Below, in pieces: positions 1 through 11,595 of a stretch of 64,000 bases of DNA. Source of the DNA: Toxonevra muliebris. Lineage: Eukaryota > Arthropoda > Insecta > Diptera > Pallopteridae. Every line of letters starts with the position of its first letter. Within the stretch, counting starts at the first letter, position 1. Below the pieces are notes generated by a model. The model was not told the origin of the DNA and did not search any database. It was given only the letters and a program-made list of their open reading frames with translations. The DNA lies in assembly GCA_963691655.1 (NCBI GenBank), contig OY829327.1, forward strand, positions 55,626,079 to 55,690,078. The letters are read 5' to 3'. The position numbers and the translations under genes were made by a program.

Positions 1-1752
1 TTATTAAGGCATTAACGACAGCGTCGGGGCAGACATTGTTGAAAGCTCCCTCGATATCGAGAAACACTGCAAGCGTGTATTCCTTGTTGGAAAGTGATTT
101 CTCAACTTCCTCAATGAGTACATGTAGCGCTGTTTCCACAGACTTCCCTTTAGTATAGGCATGCTGTGATTTGGATAAAAGAGTAGGATTGATAGAGTTC
201 CTGATATGAAAATCAAGAACCCTTTCTAATATTTTTAAGAGAAAGGAGGACAGACTGATCGGTCTGAAGTCCTTTGGGTTGATATGGGACGCCTTCCCTG
301 CTTTGGGTATGAAGACTACACGAGCTTCTCTCCAGCTTTTGGGAATGTACGAAAATTTTAGGCAAGCATTATAAATTTGCAATAGCCATGATGTTACGTA
401 TTCAGCCCCTTGCTGAATATCCGCGGCCCTGGAGATTTGTAGGGGCTGAAGGATTTGATGGCCCACTTTAGAAGAGTGTCGGTCAATTGAAAAGGGGAGG
501 TGTTACTTAAAAGATGATCGGTCACAGGAGGACTATGATCAACGAAGGTTTTACTCCCTGGAAAATGAGTATACAGGAGGACCTCTAAGGTCTCGATCCC
601 AGAATCAGTCCAGTGACCATCGGATTTCTGGATACAGTCGAGAGCCCTAGGGGTCGTATTCAAGAGTTTTCGAAGTCGGCTAGTCTCGGAGAAGCTTTCT
701 ATGCTACCACAGAAGTTCCTCCAAGACGCCCTTTTGGCTTTTCTTATAGCGTACTTAAGTTCCCTTTGTTTAGATTTAAAGAGAAACCAGTCATTGAAAG
801 CCTTGGCTCTATTAAAGAGTCTTCTGCATACTTTTCGTAGCTCTGCAATCTCCGGGGTCCACCATAAAGGTTTAGTCTTACCTCTAGGTTTGGAGGAATT
901 GCATGCCGATTTAGCAGCAGTGTTAAAAAGTGCTGTAATGGAGTTTACCTCTCGATCAATATCGCAGTGGTTATTTATAGTGGCTGGAGCAGGCTGTATG
1001 CCAGACTCGATAATGGCATGGAACTTTGTCCAGTCAGTATGCTTCCTATTGATGAGGCTAGTAGCACCTGCAGAGTCTGTAGGATCTAGTTTATCAATGG
1101 TGAAGTTAATGTAATTATGATCAGAAAAGGAGCACTCTTGCGAGACACTCCAGTCTTTCAGTAGATGTGACGAGTTTTCACTTACTAGAGTGATATCGAG
1201 AACCTCCCTTCTATTTGAAGTAATGAAGGTTGGCTCGTTCCCCCTATTAGCAATAACTAAGTCATGAGTAAGGATAAAATCAAAGAGGGACTCACCTCGT
1301 TCATTTGTGTCCGTGCTGCCCCACATCTCGTGATGGGCATTAGCGTCGTCACCGATGATAACCGGGATCCGTTTACGATTAGCCTCTGCAACCAGAAGCT
1401 TCAATGTATCGTGCGGCGGTGATGTACCGTGGTCATGTGCCATGTAGCTGGAGACGATCCAGGTGGCCATGGCGTTGATCACAATAACCATGGCCACGTT
1501 GTCTTTATCGCTGAACCTGGAGAGTAAAAGAGCGTTAATGCTATTTTTGATAAGGATACAGGATCTGGGTTTACCTTGACCCTCCACATACACTGTGCGG
1601 TATCCATTAATATTGAGTCCGCAAACCCGGTCATTGACGACCCATGGTTCTTGGACTAGTATGAGCTCCTCTCCTTTTTGAGTCGGGCGGAGGAGCAGGG
1701 CTGCCGAGGCAGTAATGGAGTGGTGAAGATTAATTTGAATAACCTTCACCAT
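1..1752 (-). pseudogene. LINE ORF2: AP-like endonuclease plus reverse transcriptase, frameshifted and truncated by window edge
   Basis: I place the start at the ATG complementary to 1750-1752 because the longer open frame begins with TTG. The first 210 or so residues are an exonuclease-endonuclease-phosphatase domain: IQINLHHS with the metal-binding Asn at residue 8, LVQEPWV with Glu35, then IIGDDANAH, DITLVS and finally SDHNYI with the catalytic Asp-His pair. A basic linker leads to the RT entry motif YKSPGP near 425-435. There the frame breaks: the original frame ends soon after, at 394, while another frame continues as ADIQQGAEYV, REARVVFIPKAGK, DFRPISLSSFLLKILERV and AVFLDIEGAFNNV to the edge of the window. 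The residues normally between SPGP and the next helix are missing, so a small deletion explains the shift. RT motifs beyond block A, and any RNase H, lie outside the window. Confidence 0.82.
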
Positions 1753-1767
1753 TTTGTGGGATGGCAA

Positions 1768-3366
1768 TCATGGTGACGTCGGGGTCCTCCTCATCAGACA
1801 AAGAGGAGCCTCGACGTTCTCAGCGGCAAGCTCCATTTTACCGAAAAAGTCGCCAACTAGTTCGGAGGAGGACAGGGTACTCCCTTCATCAGAGAGATCA
1901 GTGTCTGTCTGGGACTGGGACAAGGTCGCCAGGAAGTCCACGGCTTCTGCCGAAGACTCTGTGACGGTTTCTTGCCCAGTACCCAACTTGTCGCATCTGT
2001 AAACCCTGAGGGAGATCGAGTCGAACCCGTAGTTGATCTCCCCCTTAGTGGTGTTAAGCGGTGAGAGCGACTCCTCATTAAGGATGATGAGTGCCTCACG
2101 GAAGTTGCCCTTGGGTTCGCTGACCTTGGCTACTCTCCAATCATGGGTGGGTAGCTCAAGGTTGCTTAACTTTATAAGCTCGAGGATTTCATCCGGCGAG
2201 GAGGGCTCAGCCGGAATCCATGCCTTGGAACGTGGTCGGTTGGGGATCTGGTCTTTAGATGCAGCAGAAAGCTTTGCACCTGGCCATACCTCTCCCAACT
2301 TAGCAATGGCCAGCTTGTAAAGGTCCGCAGAGCGTTGATCTGCACAAGCTACCAACTTTATGTGGCCTTGATACCAACCGGCATCTCGGCATTTGGGCGA
2401 CGGGCCTGGATTCGCCGTAACAACGTCTTTGTAGACATTGCGAAGCGCCGCCTGTACCAACCTCCAGTTGTCTGGGGATATGGTACCGTCGCTGTTACTG
2501 GAGTCAACAATGGCCCAGATAAGACCATCTTTCGCAACCTCATTAAAAGGCCGATTAAGTTTCGGCTTTGGGGTTGCCAGTCTTGGCCTTTTGGTGTCCT
2601 GACGGACAGGTTGGACAGCCTTATCAGTCGACCTTTGTCGTTTCTGACTAGCTGTATGAGGAGGTATTAGTGGAGGAGGGGGAGGGCGAGCACCAGCATT
2701 CTGCTGGGCCCATTGAAGAGCTGCCTTATCCCTTTCGGAGAGCGAAGAGGGATCAAGGGGCTCCAGCCTATTCAGGATCCTGAAGGCTGACCTTCTGGTC
2801 CTGTACGCCCGTGTTGACGCAGTAATGTGCGCGCGAGCACCAGAGGTGGAAGCGGTGCTGGGGCCTGTACTGGTGGAGGCTAAGGCCGGCTTAGTTGCCG
2901 AATCCCTGGCTACACCAGACCGGCGAACGGGCGGTGGAACAACCCTAGCACCTGGCACAGTTGCCGAAGTGGTAGGGTTGTTCGAAGAAAGCGACCGAAC
3001 GCTAGATGTGCTGGCGCTTTTGCTGGTGAAGGAAGAGGCCAGCTTAGTTGCTGAGGCCTTACCGGTACCAGACAAGCGAGCCTGAAGAGGAGCACCACCC
3101 GCACCCGGCACAGTTGCCTGGGTACCGAGCGTGCTCGAAGAAGGTGTGGGTCCAGATGACGACGAGGGTGGTATGTTGGCCAAAACTCTCGTCGACACTG
3201 TAGGTCTGGTGCAAGAAGCACCAGAAGATAAGCCACCAGAAGTTGAGGGTGGTGAACGTTTGGCAGGCGATTGCCTAACCAATCTATTGGGCTCCCCATG
3301 CGGGTTGGCCTTGGGTTTTTGGGGTTTTTTATTGGACGTATTCATGATTGTTGGGTCCCCACTCAT
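1768..3366 (-). CDS. LINE ORF1 (Gag-like nucleic-acid-binding protein, DUF4780-type C-terminus)
   Basis: This intact 532-residue reading frame starts at an ATG (complement of 3364-3366) and ends in TGA at 1768-1770. Roughly the first 170 residues are low-complexity Ser/Thr/Pro/Ala with scattered Lys and Arg. A basic Pro-rich linker follows, and from about residue 280 there is a folded domain containing DGLIWAIVD, DAGWYQGHIKLVACAD and SKAWIP. From memory this resembles the DUF4780 domain of dipteran LINE ORF1 proteins. Such proteins coat element RNA in the retrotransposition particle. I see no CCHC zinc knuckles, unlike Jockey or I elements. The in-frame ATG of ORF2 lies 15 nt past the ORF1 stop, so ORF2 translation probably depends on coupling or reinitiation. 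Confidence 0.8.
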   Translation of the reverse strand: MSGDPTIMNTSNKKPQKPKANPHGEPNRLVRQSPAKRSPPSTSGGLSSGASCTRPTVSTRVLANIPPSSSSGPTPSSSTLGTQATVPGAGGAPLQARLSGTGKASATKLASSFTSKSASTSSVRSLSSNNPTTSATVPGARVVPPPVRRSGVARDSATKPALASTSTGPSTASTSGARAHITASTRAYRTRRSAFRILNRLEPLDPSSLSERDKAALQWAQQNAGARPPPPPLIPPHTASQKRQRSTDKAVQPVRQDTKRPRLATPKPKLNRPFNEVAKDGLIWAIVDSSNSDGTISPDNWRLVQAALRNVYKDVVTANPGPSPKCRDAGWYQGHIKLVACADQRSADLYKLAIAKLGEVWPGAKLSAASKDQIPNRPRSKAWIPAEPSSPDEILELIKLSNLELPTHDWRVAKVSEPKGNFREALIILNEESLSPLNTTKGEINYGFDSISLRVYRCDKLGTGQETVTESSAEAVDFLATLSQSQTDTDLSDEGSTLSSSELVGDFFGKMELAAENVEAPLCLMRRTPTSP

Positions 3367-4398
3367 GGCCGCTATCTCCGTCCGGATGTGTAGTCACCTT
3401 AATGGTCCCGTGGTTATCTATGCCGAAGCAGGGAGGCCACGCGAGGGTTGGTACAAGTCCTTATGAGAGCAAGTACTCAGAGCCAGACCAGTGCTAAATG
3501 GGAGTCATCTCAACCAAACCTACACCGCCAACCGAATGGCGACGGACTTCGAACGTACCATGAGGCCTGCCAGGGTTTTAACGGGACGGAGACAGTTGTG
3601 ACCTTAAACTGGAGCCGTTCACAGAAGGTTTCACCCCGCTGCTACAAGGTCCAGAAGCCACAACCACCAGCCCAAAGCAATCAAAAACAAATTAGGAAAT
3701 AAAAGGGAGGTCCGTGGACAAATGAGGGGTCGTGCCATTTTGGTACCTGACGCCCAATCCCACTAGGGGTGAACGTCAGAGTACCCAAGGGTGTTTTGAT
3801 TGACCAGATATGCAGTGACCCACATGTAGTGCACGCCAGAAAGTCTAATTCTGATTGATATCAAAAATCAAACATGTCTGAGGTGCATTACAAACAGAAC
3901 CCTAACATATCTGGGTCGAGAGGGTTTGCTCCCTCCGCCTGATCTATCTTAGCCAGTTGCATATCAGACATCTGATGTGCCCTGTTATAAGATAATAGTT
4001 TACACCAGCTGGCTGACATGCAACCGTTACCAGCTGTCACCACGAGGAGGTGATAGACCACACTACCATCAGACCACTCAATTACGGCACACATCGAGAT
4101 GTATGTTAGCCCCCTTAAGTGACTGATGGCTCGACAACCTCGTAGTCTAATATCCATATATTATTATTATTAATTAGCCTTAGCTTTTTTGTTTTTAATT
4201 TAATAATTACAATTTTATAGTTCAATAATTGCCAAACATTTCTTACATTTTTTTCAATTTTACATTTTAAAATATTTTATAATAATTTAAACAATGTCAT
4301 AATTTTCGATAGCGTACTTTTTACATTTTGATTAAAAAATATTTAACGATTTTGACTGTTTTATTCCAACTGGCAATTCAGTATACAATAGTATGCCT

Positions 4399-5840
4399 CT
4401 ATAAAATAAAATTTTTACGGGTACATTCTAATTTATATTTAGGCAATCTTAAAGTGTCCATAAAGTGTTGTCTTGTGTTTCTTTCATGTATATCTCTAGT
4501 AAAAACACAATTGTCAGACAAATATTTCAGTAGAAGACCATTTATCATTTTGTAAATATATATAAGCATATTAAATTTAATCATTTGTGAGATACTTAGC
4601 CAATTCAAAGCATTTAGCATATTTGATATTGGTGTTTTAGTATTTTTTGCATTTGTTCAATTTCTTCTTTGTTACACGTTACATAAATTGTAGAACAGTA
4701 TTGAAAATTTGGAAGCACAATAGAGTTAAATATAATCTTTTTTGTGTCGAATGTTAATTTTTTCTTAATTCTATAAAGGAGGTTAATTTTACTTGCAGCT
4801 TTCTTGGCTCATTTTTCAACTTGATCTTTAAACGATAAATTTTCATCAATGGTAATTCCTAGATATTTTATCGAACTCACTTTTTCAATAACGTCGCTTT
4901 TGTAATTATCACATTTTATTGAATTATTTCGTTATTATTTGCACATCGACTTATTTGCATCCATTTTGTCTTTTTAGTATTTAGCATTAACTTGTTCGCG
5001 CTAAGCCAGTTCGCAACCATTAACAAATCATCGTTTAACTTATTAATTGCACTAACAATATTTTTGTCTTTTACATACATACAAGTATCGTCAGCGAAAA
5101 GAATAACTGAACTATGTTTAACAATCTTGGGTAAATCATTTATGTAAATATTAAATAAAATAACACTAAGTGCGGTGCCCTGTGGTATACCAATGCATAT
5201 ATCCCTTTCATTTGATGTGCTCGCTTTAAATTTTGTTTGCTGTTTACGGGATTCCAAATAACTGGCAAACCAGCTAAGTTCAGTATTATGAACACCAATC
5301 GATTTGAGTCTTTTAAGCAACATGTCTCGGTCTATCGTTTCAAAGGCACGTTTAAGGTCCAAAAACACGGCAACTACGATATTTCCATTTTCCAGACTTA
5401 TTTTCCAGTCATTCACGATGGAATTAATTGTTGATTCACACGAGTGATTTTCTCTGAACGCTGATTGAAATGGTGATAACAATGAGTTGGATTCAATGTA
5501 GTGCACTAGCTGGTTTTCACGATAATTTCTGACTTCTTCATCAATAGGAAGAATGTTAATACCCCTATATTCAGCTGCACTTTTTATGTTGACAACTTTC
5601 GGAATTTTTCACATATTATGTTACTGTCTGTATAAGCAATGTCATCAAAAACAATTTCATCACTAGTTTTTTTTTACTTTATTTGAAATTAACGAATTTA
5701 ATTATTTAGGCATTTCCACATTTGTTTCTGATTATTTCCAGTTTCTAAAATTCGTTTTCTCGTATCATTGTTCTTTTTAAGTTTTATCAATGCTGTTATA
5801 ATTTCTGTTTCTAATGTTAATTTTTTTCGCTGTAAAAGTT
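4399..5840 (-). pseudogene. Degenerate LINE reverse transcriptase (CR1/Jockey-like)
   Basis: The longest intact stretch, 4916-5506, is 196 residues of RT palm. It contains SPFQSAFRENHSCES, VAVFLDLKRAFETIDRDM (block A Asp), GIPQGTALSVILFNIYINDL and the catalytic FADDT, then KLMLNTKKTKWM. Upstream (5507-5840) frameshifted pieces still read as the RT start and the end of the linker before it (KNNDTRKRILETGN). Downstream, 4399-4620 is a typical LINE C-terminus with NTRQ and LRLPKYKLECTRKNFIL. Several frame changes and stops separate these blocks, so this is a dead copy. It has no link to the adjoining LOA element. The clade call is by motif style only. Confidence 0.8.
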
Positions 5841-8674
5841 ACTTGACGTAACATATTTGGAATTTTGCGCAGATTTACTGACAAAATTGATTCGAAAGAA
5901 AATTTTTAAACAAAAATCCTTAAGTTTTTTGGACTAGAGTTTTAGATATTTAGCTATGTGCAAATATTTAGATATGTGCAAATATTTAGAAATGTGCAAA
6001 AATATATGTTATTTCGATGTAAAATAAGGGTACCTCCCATATAAATTTTGTATGGAAGGTATGTCTAAAATTATAAAATAAATGTCAGATTCAGTTTTTT
6101 CATGTCAAAAAACCACTCAATACAAATTTTCACCGCAATAAGAGAAACATATAACTTCGAAATATACCCCCAAACCAAAACTTCAAAAAAAAAAAACATT
6201 TTGTACGAAACGCTGTTGATACAGAAAAAAACGGTTACCACCACTAAATTCCTTGACCCTGAATTAGTTAGAAACAATATGTTTCCCCGTTTGCTACATT
6301 TTATGACTAGCACAGTGTTACTGTCAGTGTAAAGGTGGCAATGTCTTCTTCTCATTTCGTTTAAATGGGGCTGCAACCGCCTGCGACCCCGTTAATAAAT
6401 AATCATTTTGACTTGCCATCTCAAAGAAAAACTAAATATTTTTATAAAATTTTTGTCTAGTGAGATCTTTTAATTGCACAATATTTTCTTACAAAACAAA
6501 TAAAATTAAAATTTAGCCAAAAAGCTGTGATTTTTTACAAACTGAATGTAAAAATGTTTAATAAATTTGAATTAAATTTGAAAAAACGAAATAAAATAGT
6601 TTCTATATACCTATTTTCACATTTAGTCATTACCTAGAACCACCGCATATTGTGTTAAAATTGCATGCTTATATCTCTCAATTTATTGTTTTGATTGCAG
6701 GTTTTCAAAATTTTTGCAGAACCAAGTAAGCGAAAGAAGCAACCAGTTACGCCCTTGTTTGTTCGCTAGCTTGTACTTTTTTTTAAATTTCTAATCTTGA
6801 TTGGTTAAGATCTTATTGCATTTGGAAAATTTGATTGATATGGGAGGTAGGCGCTAAAATTCACTGACCACGCCCATTTTTTCTTGATTCATACCAAAAA
6901 GTTCTATATACGAAAAATTGAAGTCGTACGACAACTTCTTCTACTTTTTGGCAAAAAATGTATGGAGTCGACCCAGTGTGTAGCGTATGAGTTATTGTAC
7001 TATGTTTTAGTTTTTAGGTTTTATGCACTTGCATGTATGTCAAGTTGTGGGCTATAAAATGTGACCGTATCTCAAAGTGGGCGTGACATTTTGGCAAAAA
7101 TTCAATATCTTCGAATATCGTATCAAGCTAAAGTAATAAAATTGAGATCCGCTAGTCCATGAACTGGTGAACAATGAAATATATAAAAAAAATCATCTCT
7201 TTGAATCATTCTAAGCAATTTTTGAATTAAAATTTTTAAGTATGTTGACATAAGTATGTAGTCAAAAATAAAAATCGGTTAACGCAAACTGGTTCTTAAA
7301 AATATTTTTCATATTGAATTTAACTAAAAATTACTTGTTAGTTCCAAAATTGGTATTACACTATGAAACGCTATTAATTTCAATTAATATTTCAATAAAA
7401 AAAATGTTTTTGGATTTTAAAATGCAAAATTTTTAACTAAAATTAAAAAAACATTTTCAAATTTATTTCATCTTTGAACTCAAATTCCACAAAAACTATC
7501 TAAACAAAGGGTCGATTCAAATTACCTCCAAACATTACCTATTATAACCAAAAACTTTCAATAATTAAAACTATACAGTTTTCCTAAATTTTGTAATTAT
7601 GCAAACACCTTATTTGCTTGTAATTTGCAAGTAGAAAAACGCATGGCCATAATTAGATCCAGGAGACTATGTTAGCGCCTTCTAAAGAGGTGCTCATCGA
7701 AGGGTTAATAGAATATTAATAATAATGCTTTCAAGTCGCTTTAAAGTAGTCATGATATAGAAGTCATAAAATTCGCATTACCCATACCTCCAACAAAAGG
7801 TTGCCCTAACTCCAAGAGGAACTTTACTAAGTGAATAACCAAACTCCAAAAAAAAGGCTTCTACTGCATTATGCGTTCTGGATTCTGTTGCTCAGTGAAC
7901 TCACCTTATTTTATATATAAATATAATTTATGTGATACATTGTTTTAACCTCTAACCATTTTTTAGGTTGTAGGCGTAGCTTCTTGGTTTTATAAATTGG
8001 AAACTAAAAGAAGAAGAAAAAAAAACATAAATGATTCGAATTGGAAAATTAATGTACTCTTTTCAAAATTGAAAGAGGATGTTGTGCTGAACATTTTACT
8101 GAAGAAACTTTTAGTCCAGCACGTCGTGGTTATTTTTGTCTTGACTCTTAAGGTCAGAGTATTCATGTCAAGGTACAAGGTAAGGGGCCGTTCACATATT
8201 ACGTAACGCAATTTTTGACCCCTCTCCCCCTGGTCGTAACACATCGTAACAAAACTTACCAAACATCAGTTGCCAATATTTTGTACGTAATTCAAACGCA
8301 TCATTTTAAAACTCAAGTTCCCAAATTTTTGGTTGATTTAAAAAATGGTATTGATAAATTTTGATGTAAAAAAATAAATCTAATTTCAAAACCCTAAAAA
8401 TTTAATGGGTGGTTTTATGAAGCCAGAAAGGTTGAATGCCTAAAAGTATTTGTTGTTGAATAAAATTTTTATCAACTTGTTTTAAGTAATTAAATATTTT
8501 TATACAAAATTAAAATTCCCAGCTACTCACAGCTAGTTTTTTTAGAAGGTTAAATTTAAATGTGCTTATACCAGTTTCAAATAAAATGGCTCATTAATTT
8601 ATTAACAATATTTTTTCAAAATATTTTTTTATTGTTGTTATTTAGACAATAAACAATGACAAGTATCAAATTAG
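5841..8674. other. AT-rich intergenic stretch, no gene seen
   Basis: No coding sequence can be supported here. A small tandem run at about 5948-5998 repeats an 18-bp unit (core TATGTGCAAATATTTAGA) about three times. Around 6840-7080 there are scraps of repeat-like sequence with slightly higher GC. At 8180-8245 lies a copy of a dispersed repeat listed separately. Confidence 0.6.
8180..8245 (+). repeat. Dispersed repeat beginning GGGGCCGTTCACATATTACG
   Basis: The segment reads GGGGCCGTTCACATATTACG, then a poly-pyrimidine patch CCCCTCTCCCCCTGG and CGTAACACATCGTAACAAAA. A second copy lies on the opposite strand at 47395-47476 and shares all three parts in the same order. From memory, similar sequence recurs widely in fly and mosquito genomes as the end of a transposable element. 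I cannot define element borders here. Confidence 0.65.
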
Positions 8675-8676
8675 TA

Positions 8677-9019
8677 GTGAACTCTTAAAGTGAACACTTA
8701 AATCAAATAGTTTTTGGTTTTTTCTTTTTACATATCGCTCATTTACTAAAAGACTGTCATAAGTCAAAAAACACGATTTTTGAGTTAATGATGCAGAATT
8801 ATTCATTATATTACTCTTCATATTGTGTAAAAATTTTATATTAATATCTTGTATACTCTGCGAGTGAGAATTATAAGTTTTCTTTTTTTTCTGCAAAGTG
8901 TGAGTCAATTGAAAACTTTAAATGCGTTTTCTGCAAAATCGCGTTTTTTGAGTTATGACAGTCTTTTAGTAAATGAGCGATATGAATACGAAATTAGGTG
9001 TTCACTATCGACTGTTCAC
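8677..9019. mobile_element. Tc1/mariner-type MITE with TA flanks
   Basis: This is a 343-bp palindromic element. Its left part (8677-8790) and right part (8928-9019) are inverted repeats sharing GTGAAC at the very ends and a near-perfect stretch containing CATATCGCTCATTTACTAAA. Both ends abut TA (8675-8676 and 9020-9021), as expected for a Tc1/mariner-superfamily insertion. The centre has no coding potential, so it must be moved by a transposase made elsewhere. A second GTGAACAC sits about 8 bp inside each end. Confidence 0.7.
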
Positions 9020-9109
9020 TACATGATAGTATATATCCAAATGTAAAGAACATATCTGTGGTCACAAGGCGTAACAACACAACTCGATTTTTGTCGAATT
9101 CGAGTTATT

Positions 9110-10135
9110 CAGGCATGCTCCAGAATCCGAGTGAAAGTGAATTTGAAATCGAGTGAAATTGTTTTTGGTGCTCTAGAAACCGAGTGAATTCAAATTCACT
9201 ATTTTTTTTAATTCGTTGTAATGTTTGCAACTCGCTATATTTTTCGATCAGCTGGTTATTGGCGCAAGGAAAAATAAAACAAAAAGAGGTTGTGAAAATT
9301 TAAAAATATGAGTGTTTTATTTGAATATGCGCTAAATATTGAAAAAACTAATATGCTAGCGAAAAAATTTAAAGGCATTTGAAGAAGCAGCAGTAGAAGT
9401 AACATTAACAGCGGCAGCGTTGGCGACCGTGGAAGTGCCGGCAGTGGAAGAGGCGCTGGTACTACGGGCAGCAAAAGAAGCAGCAGCGACCACAGCAGTA
9501 TTTCTTCAACGGAGCGTGTGCTGTCTACATTTCCAAAAGTGGAAGGGGGGCCAAACTGTGAAGTGCCAATTACACCTTCAATTACTGTGTTAAACGATAT
9601 AGAGAGGCTGGTCCTGGTCGCCCTAGTTCCGGAATTGTTGTTATTTGCTATTTTCTTCCTTTTTGTGGTGGGCGATTGCTCTTAAGGTTCGTCGCCAATT
9701 ATTGCCAGTGCTTCTACTTTTACTTTATCGCCCTTGACGAAGCCTCTAGCGATGTCTGGATGCTTCTCCATAAATTGAGGAATAAAGCATCCTGAGAGAA
9801 GCTCTTATGCTTTCTCCTTGAAATTTTTAATTTCATTCATATTTTCTATACTTGATTAATTTTTTGTTAAATTTGCGCCGGTTGTTCTATTTCACTTATT
9901 GCTGCTAAAGTGAATTCAAATCACTTTTTTTTAGTGAATTCGGTTTCTAGAGCATGCGAATTCGTTCGAAATTCACTTTTAATAACGAGTAAGAAAAGTG
10001 AAAGTGAATCATAGAGCACCAACGAGTGAAATGCAAGGGATTTCATTTCACAAAGGGAATTCTAGAGCACCAAATAGTGAAATTGAAGTGATTTCAATTC
10101 ACTTTCACTCGAAAGTGAATTCTGGAGTATGCCTG
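9110..10135. mobile_element. Non-autonomous DNA transposon with composite terminal inverted repeats
   Basis: The left end begins CAGGCATGCTCCAGAAT and the right end finishes ATTCTGGAGTATGCCTG. The ends are built from repeated short modules: the boxes GAGTGAAAGTGAAT, GGTGCTCTAGAAACCGAGTG and GAATTCAAATTCACT recur several times in both orientations at 9120-9215 and 9905-10125. The 1-kb interior holds a GCA/GCG-rich stretch (9370-9500) but no open frame I would call a transposase. The flanking bases show no convincing target duplication, so the superfamily is uncertain. Confidence 0.65.
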
Positions 10136-10383
10136 ATAGTGATAGTAAACAAAAAATAGTAGTATTTATTGTGCATATGAGCATGCCAGTTTATTTAGAA
10201 ATATTACTGTGCCCTAATTTTAATTTTCAATATACAAAAATTTGTTTTACTTGACTTGTATTCTTGCCTTCTTTCTTTAACTATGATCTATATTGTTTTG
10301 TTCTAAATTTATTGTCAAAAAAAGAAAAATTTTAAAAAATTATGATTTAATTGTGGGTGTTTTTAAAAAATGCAATTGCAAAA

Positions 10384-10903
10384 ATGGCAAAGGGAACTAA
10401 GAAAGGACAACCTGCAATAGATGACAAAAAAGCAGGCAAACCAAACAAACAGAGTGACAAAAAAGTTGAACCTAAGCCACCTCCATGTCCTGAAACAAAA
10501 AATGGAGCTTTGCTAGCATGTCATGTGTCGGTAAGAATGTAATTAATAATTCCGGGATTTCTGTGATATTAATTTTTTAATATTTTTTAAATAGGATATT
10601 GAGAAACCAGCGCGGTGTGTTTTATACTTTGCACCGATTGAACGACCTCCTCCGCCTCCACCTGCGCCTTCGCTAGTGAGTGATCAACCACCATCAACTT
10701 TAGTTAGTGAAAATCCTCCTGAAGGAATCGTAATAGAACCGGAAGAGCGACCACCACCACGTTATGTAATTCTAAGAAAAGAAAACAGCCAAGAACTACT
10801 ACAACCGGAAACTATTATTGCAATAGATTTGAGGGATAATCAACAGACCAGAAATGTTGTCAATGCATTTGAACCCAAGGCCATAGTCAGTTTATTGTCA
10901 TGA
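10384..10903 (+). CDS. Small proline-rich protein of unknown function (two exons)
   Basis: Exon 1 is 10384-10530 and exon 2 is 10595-10903. They are joined by a 64-bp intron with GTAAGA donor and ATAG acceptor in phase 0, giving 151 residues. The start is the first in-frame ATG (10384); upstream the frame offers only TTG. The N-terminus is Lys-rich (KGTKKGQ, KKAGKPNKQSDKK). The middle has two Pro runs (ERPPPPPPAPS, EERPPPRYV), and the C-terminal half is acidic to neutral with PETIIAIDLRDNQQ. I see no signal peptide, membrane segment or zinc ligands. I do not recognise the family. The two open frames share one phase across a canonical intron, and codon use is coding-like, which is why I call it real. 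A polyadenylation signal lies about 280 bp downstream, and Nth1 follows about 2.9 kb away on the same strand. Confidence 0.75.
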
Positions 10904-11186
10904 ATGCTGTAACTATTTACAGACGTGGTTTCCGATGGCTATTTTGCATATTGCTGTTGTTGGGCATTCAACTTACCAGCATAACACTGAAACTGAGAAC
11001 CAAAATATTTAGTAAAACAAAGTAAACGGAAACAATGGTAGATGAAAATGAAGTTTCATAGTTCACTTCACCTACTCTTACTTACCGATATTATTCTAAC
11101 AATGGTTTTTTCTACATGAAAAGGCTTTATTTCAGCTTTTAACTATTAAATTATATTATTAGAAAAAAAAGTAAATGCAAATATAG

Positions 11187-11192
11187 AATAAA
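11187..11192 (+). terminator. Polyadenylation signal AATAAA for the proline-rich gene
   Basis: AATAAA lies 284 bp past the stop codon, in A-rich DNA. Another AATAAA-like site follows at about 11213. Assignment is by position only. Confidence 0.4.
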
Positions 11193-11595
11193 AGTAAAAA
11201 AAAAAAACAACCAAAATAAAGGAAAAATGTGAGTTACAAATATAAGTTTGAACAATGGGTTTCATATTTATAACTCACAAGTTTCAACAACGTTTCCTTT
11301 GTTACATCTGTTGTAAAAAGGAATAACAGCTTAAGTTTATTTTCTTGTCAGCCGAGTTTGATAGTTTTGGATAGAAATATTATGGAAATATAGCACTGTT
11401 TCAAATCAAAGACCATTCTTGAAGCGTTATATAATTCTAAAAATTATGTAAAAGTTTGCACCAGTTTAATATTTCTAATCAAAAATATATGATAAAATAT
11501 TTTCCATCTTAAGTCGTTTTTCTTCTTTACCAAAGATATGTAGAAGATCTTGTTCTGTATCAACAAGTAAATTTTGGTTGTAGTATTTTAAGTTA

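Larger units (their letters stand above)
1..4156 (-). mobile_element. LOA-clade non-LTR retrotransposon, 5' part, cut by the window edge
   Basis: A GC-richer block on the minus strand carries, in element order, a leader of about 790 bp (3367-4156), ORF1 (1768-3366) and ORF2 (1-1752). The sequence turns abruptly AT-rich just above 4156, which I take as the 5' boundary; I could not see a target-site duplication because the 3' end lies outside the window. The ORF order, the ORF1 C-terminal domain and the RT motif FLDIEGAFNNV point to the LOA clade rather than Jockey or R1. One frame-disrupting deletion in ORF2 makes this copy defective. The leader contains only short ORFs that I do not regard as genes. 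Confidence 0.85.

Noticed and set aside
701..1114. Open frame of 137 codons on the plus strand
   Set aside because: It is antisense to the LINE endonuclease/linker coding sequence and has no recognisable domain.
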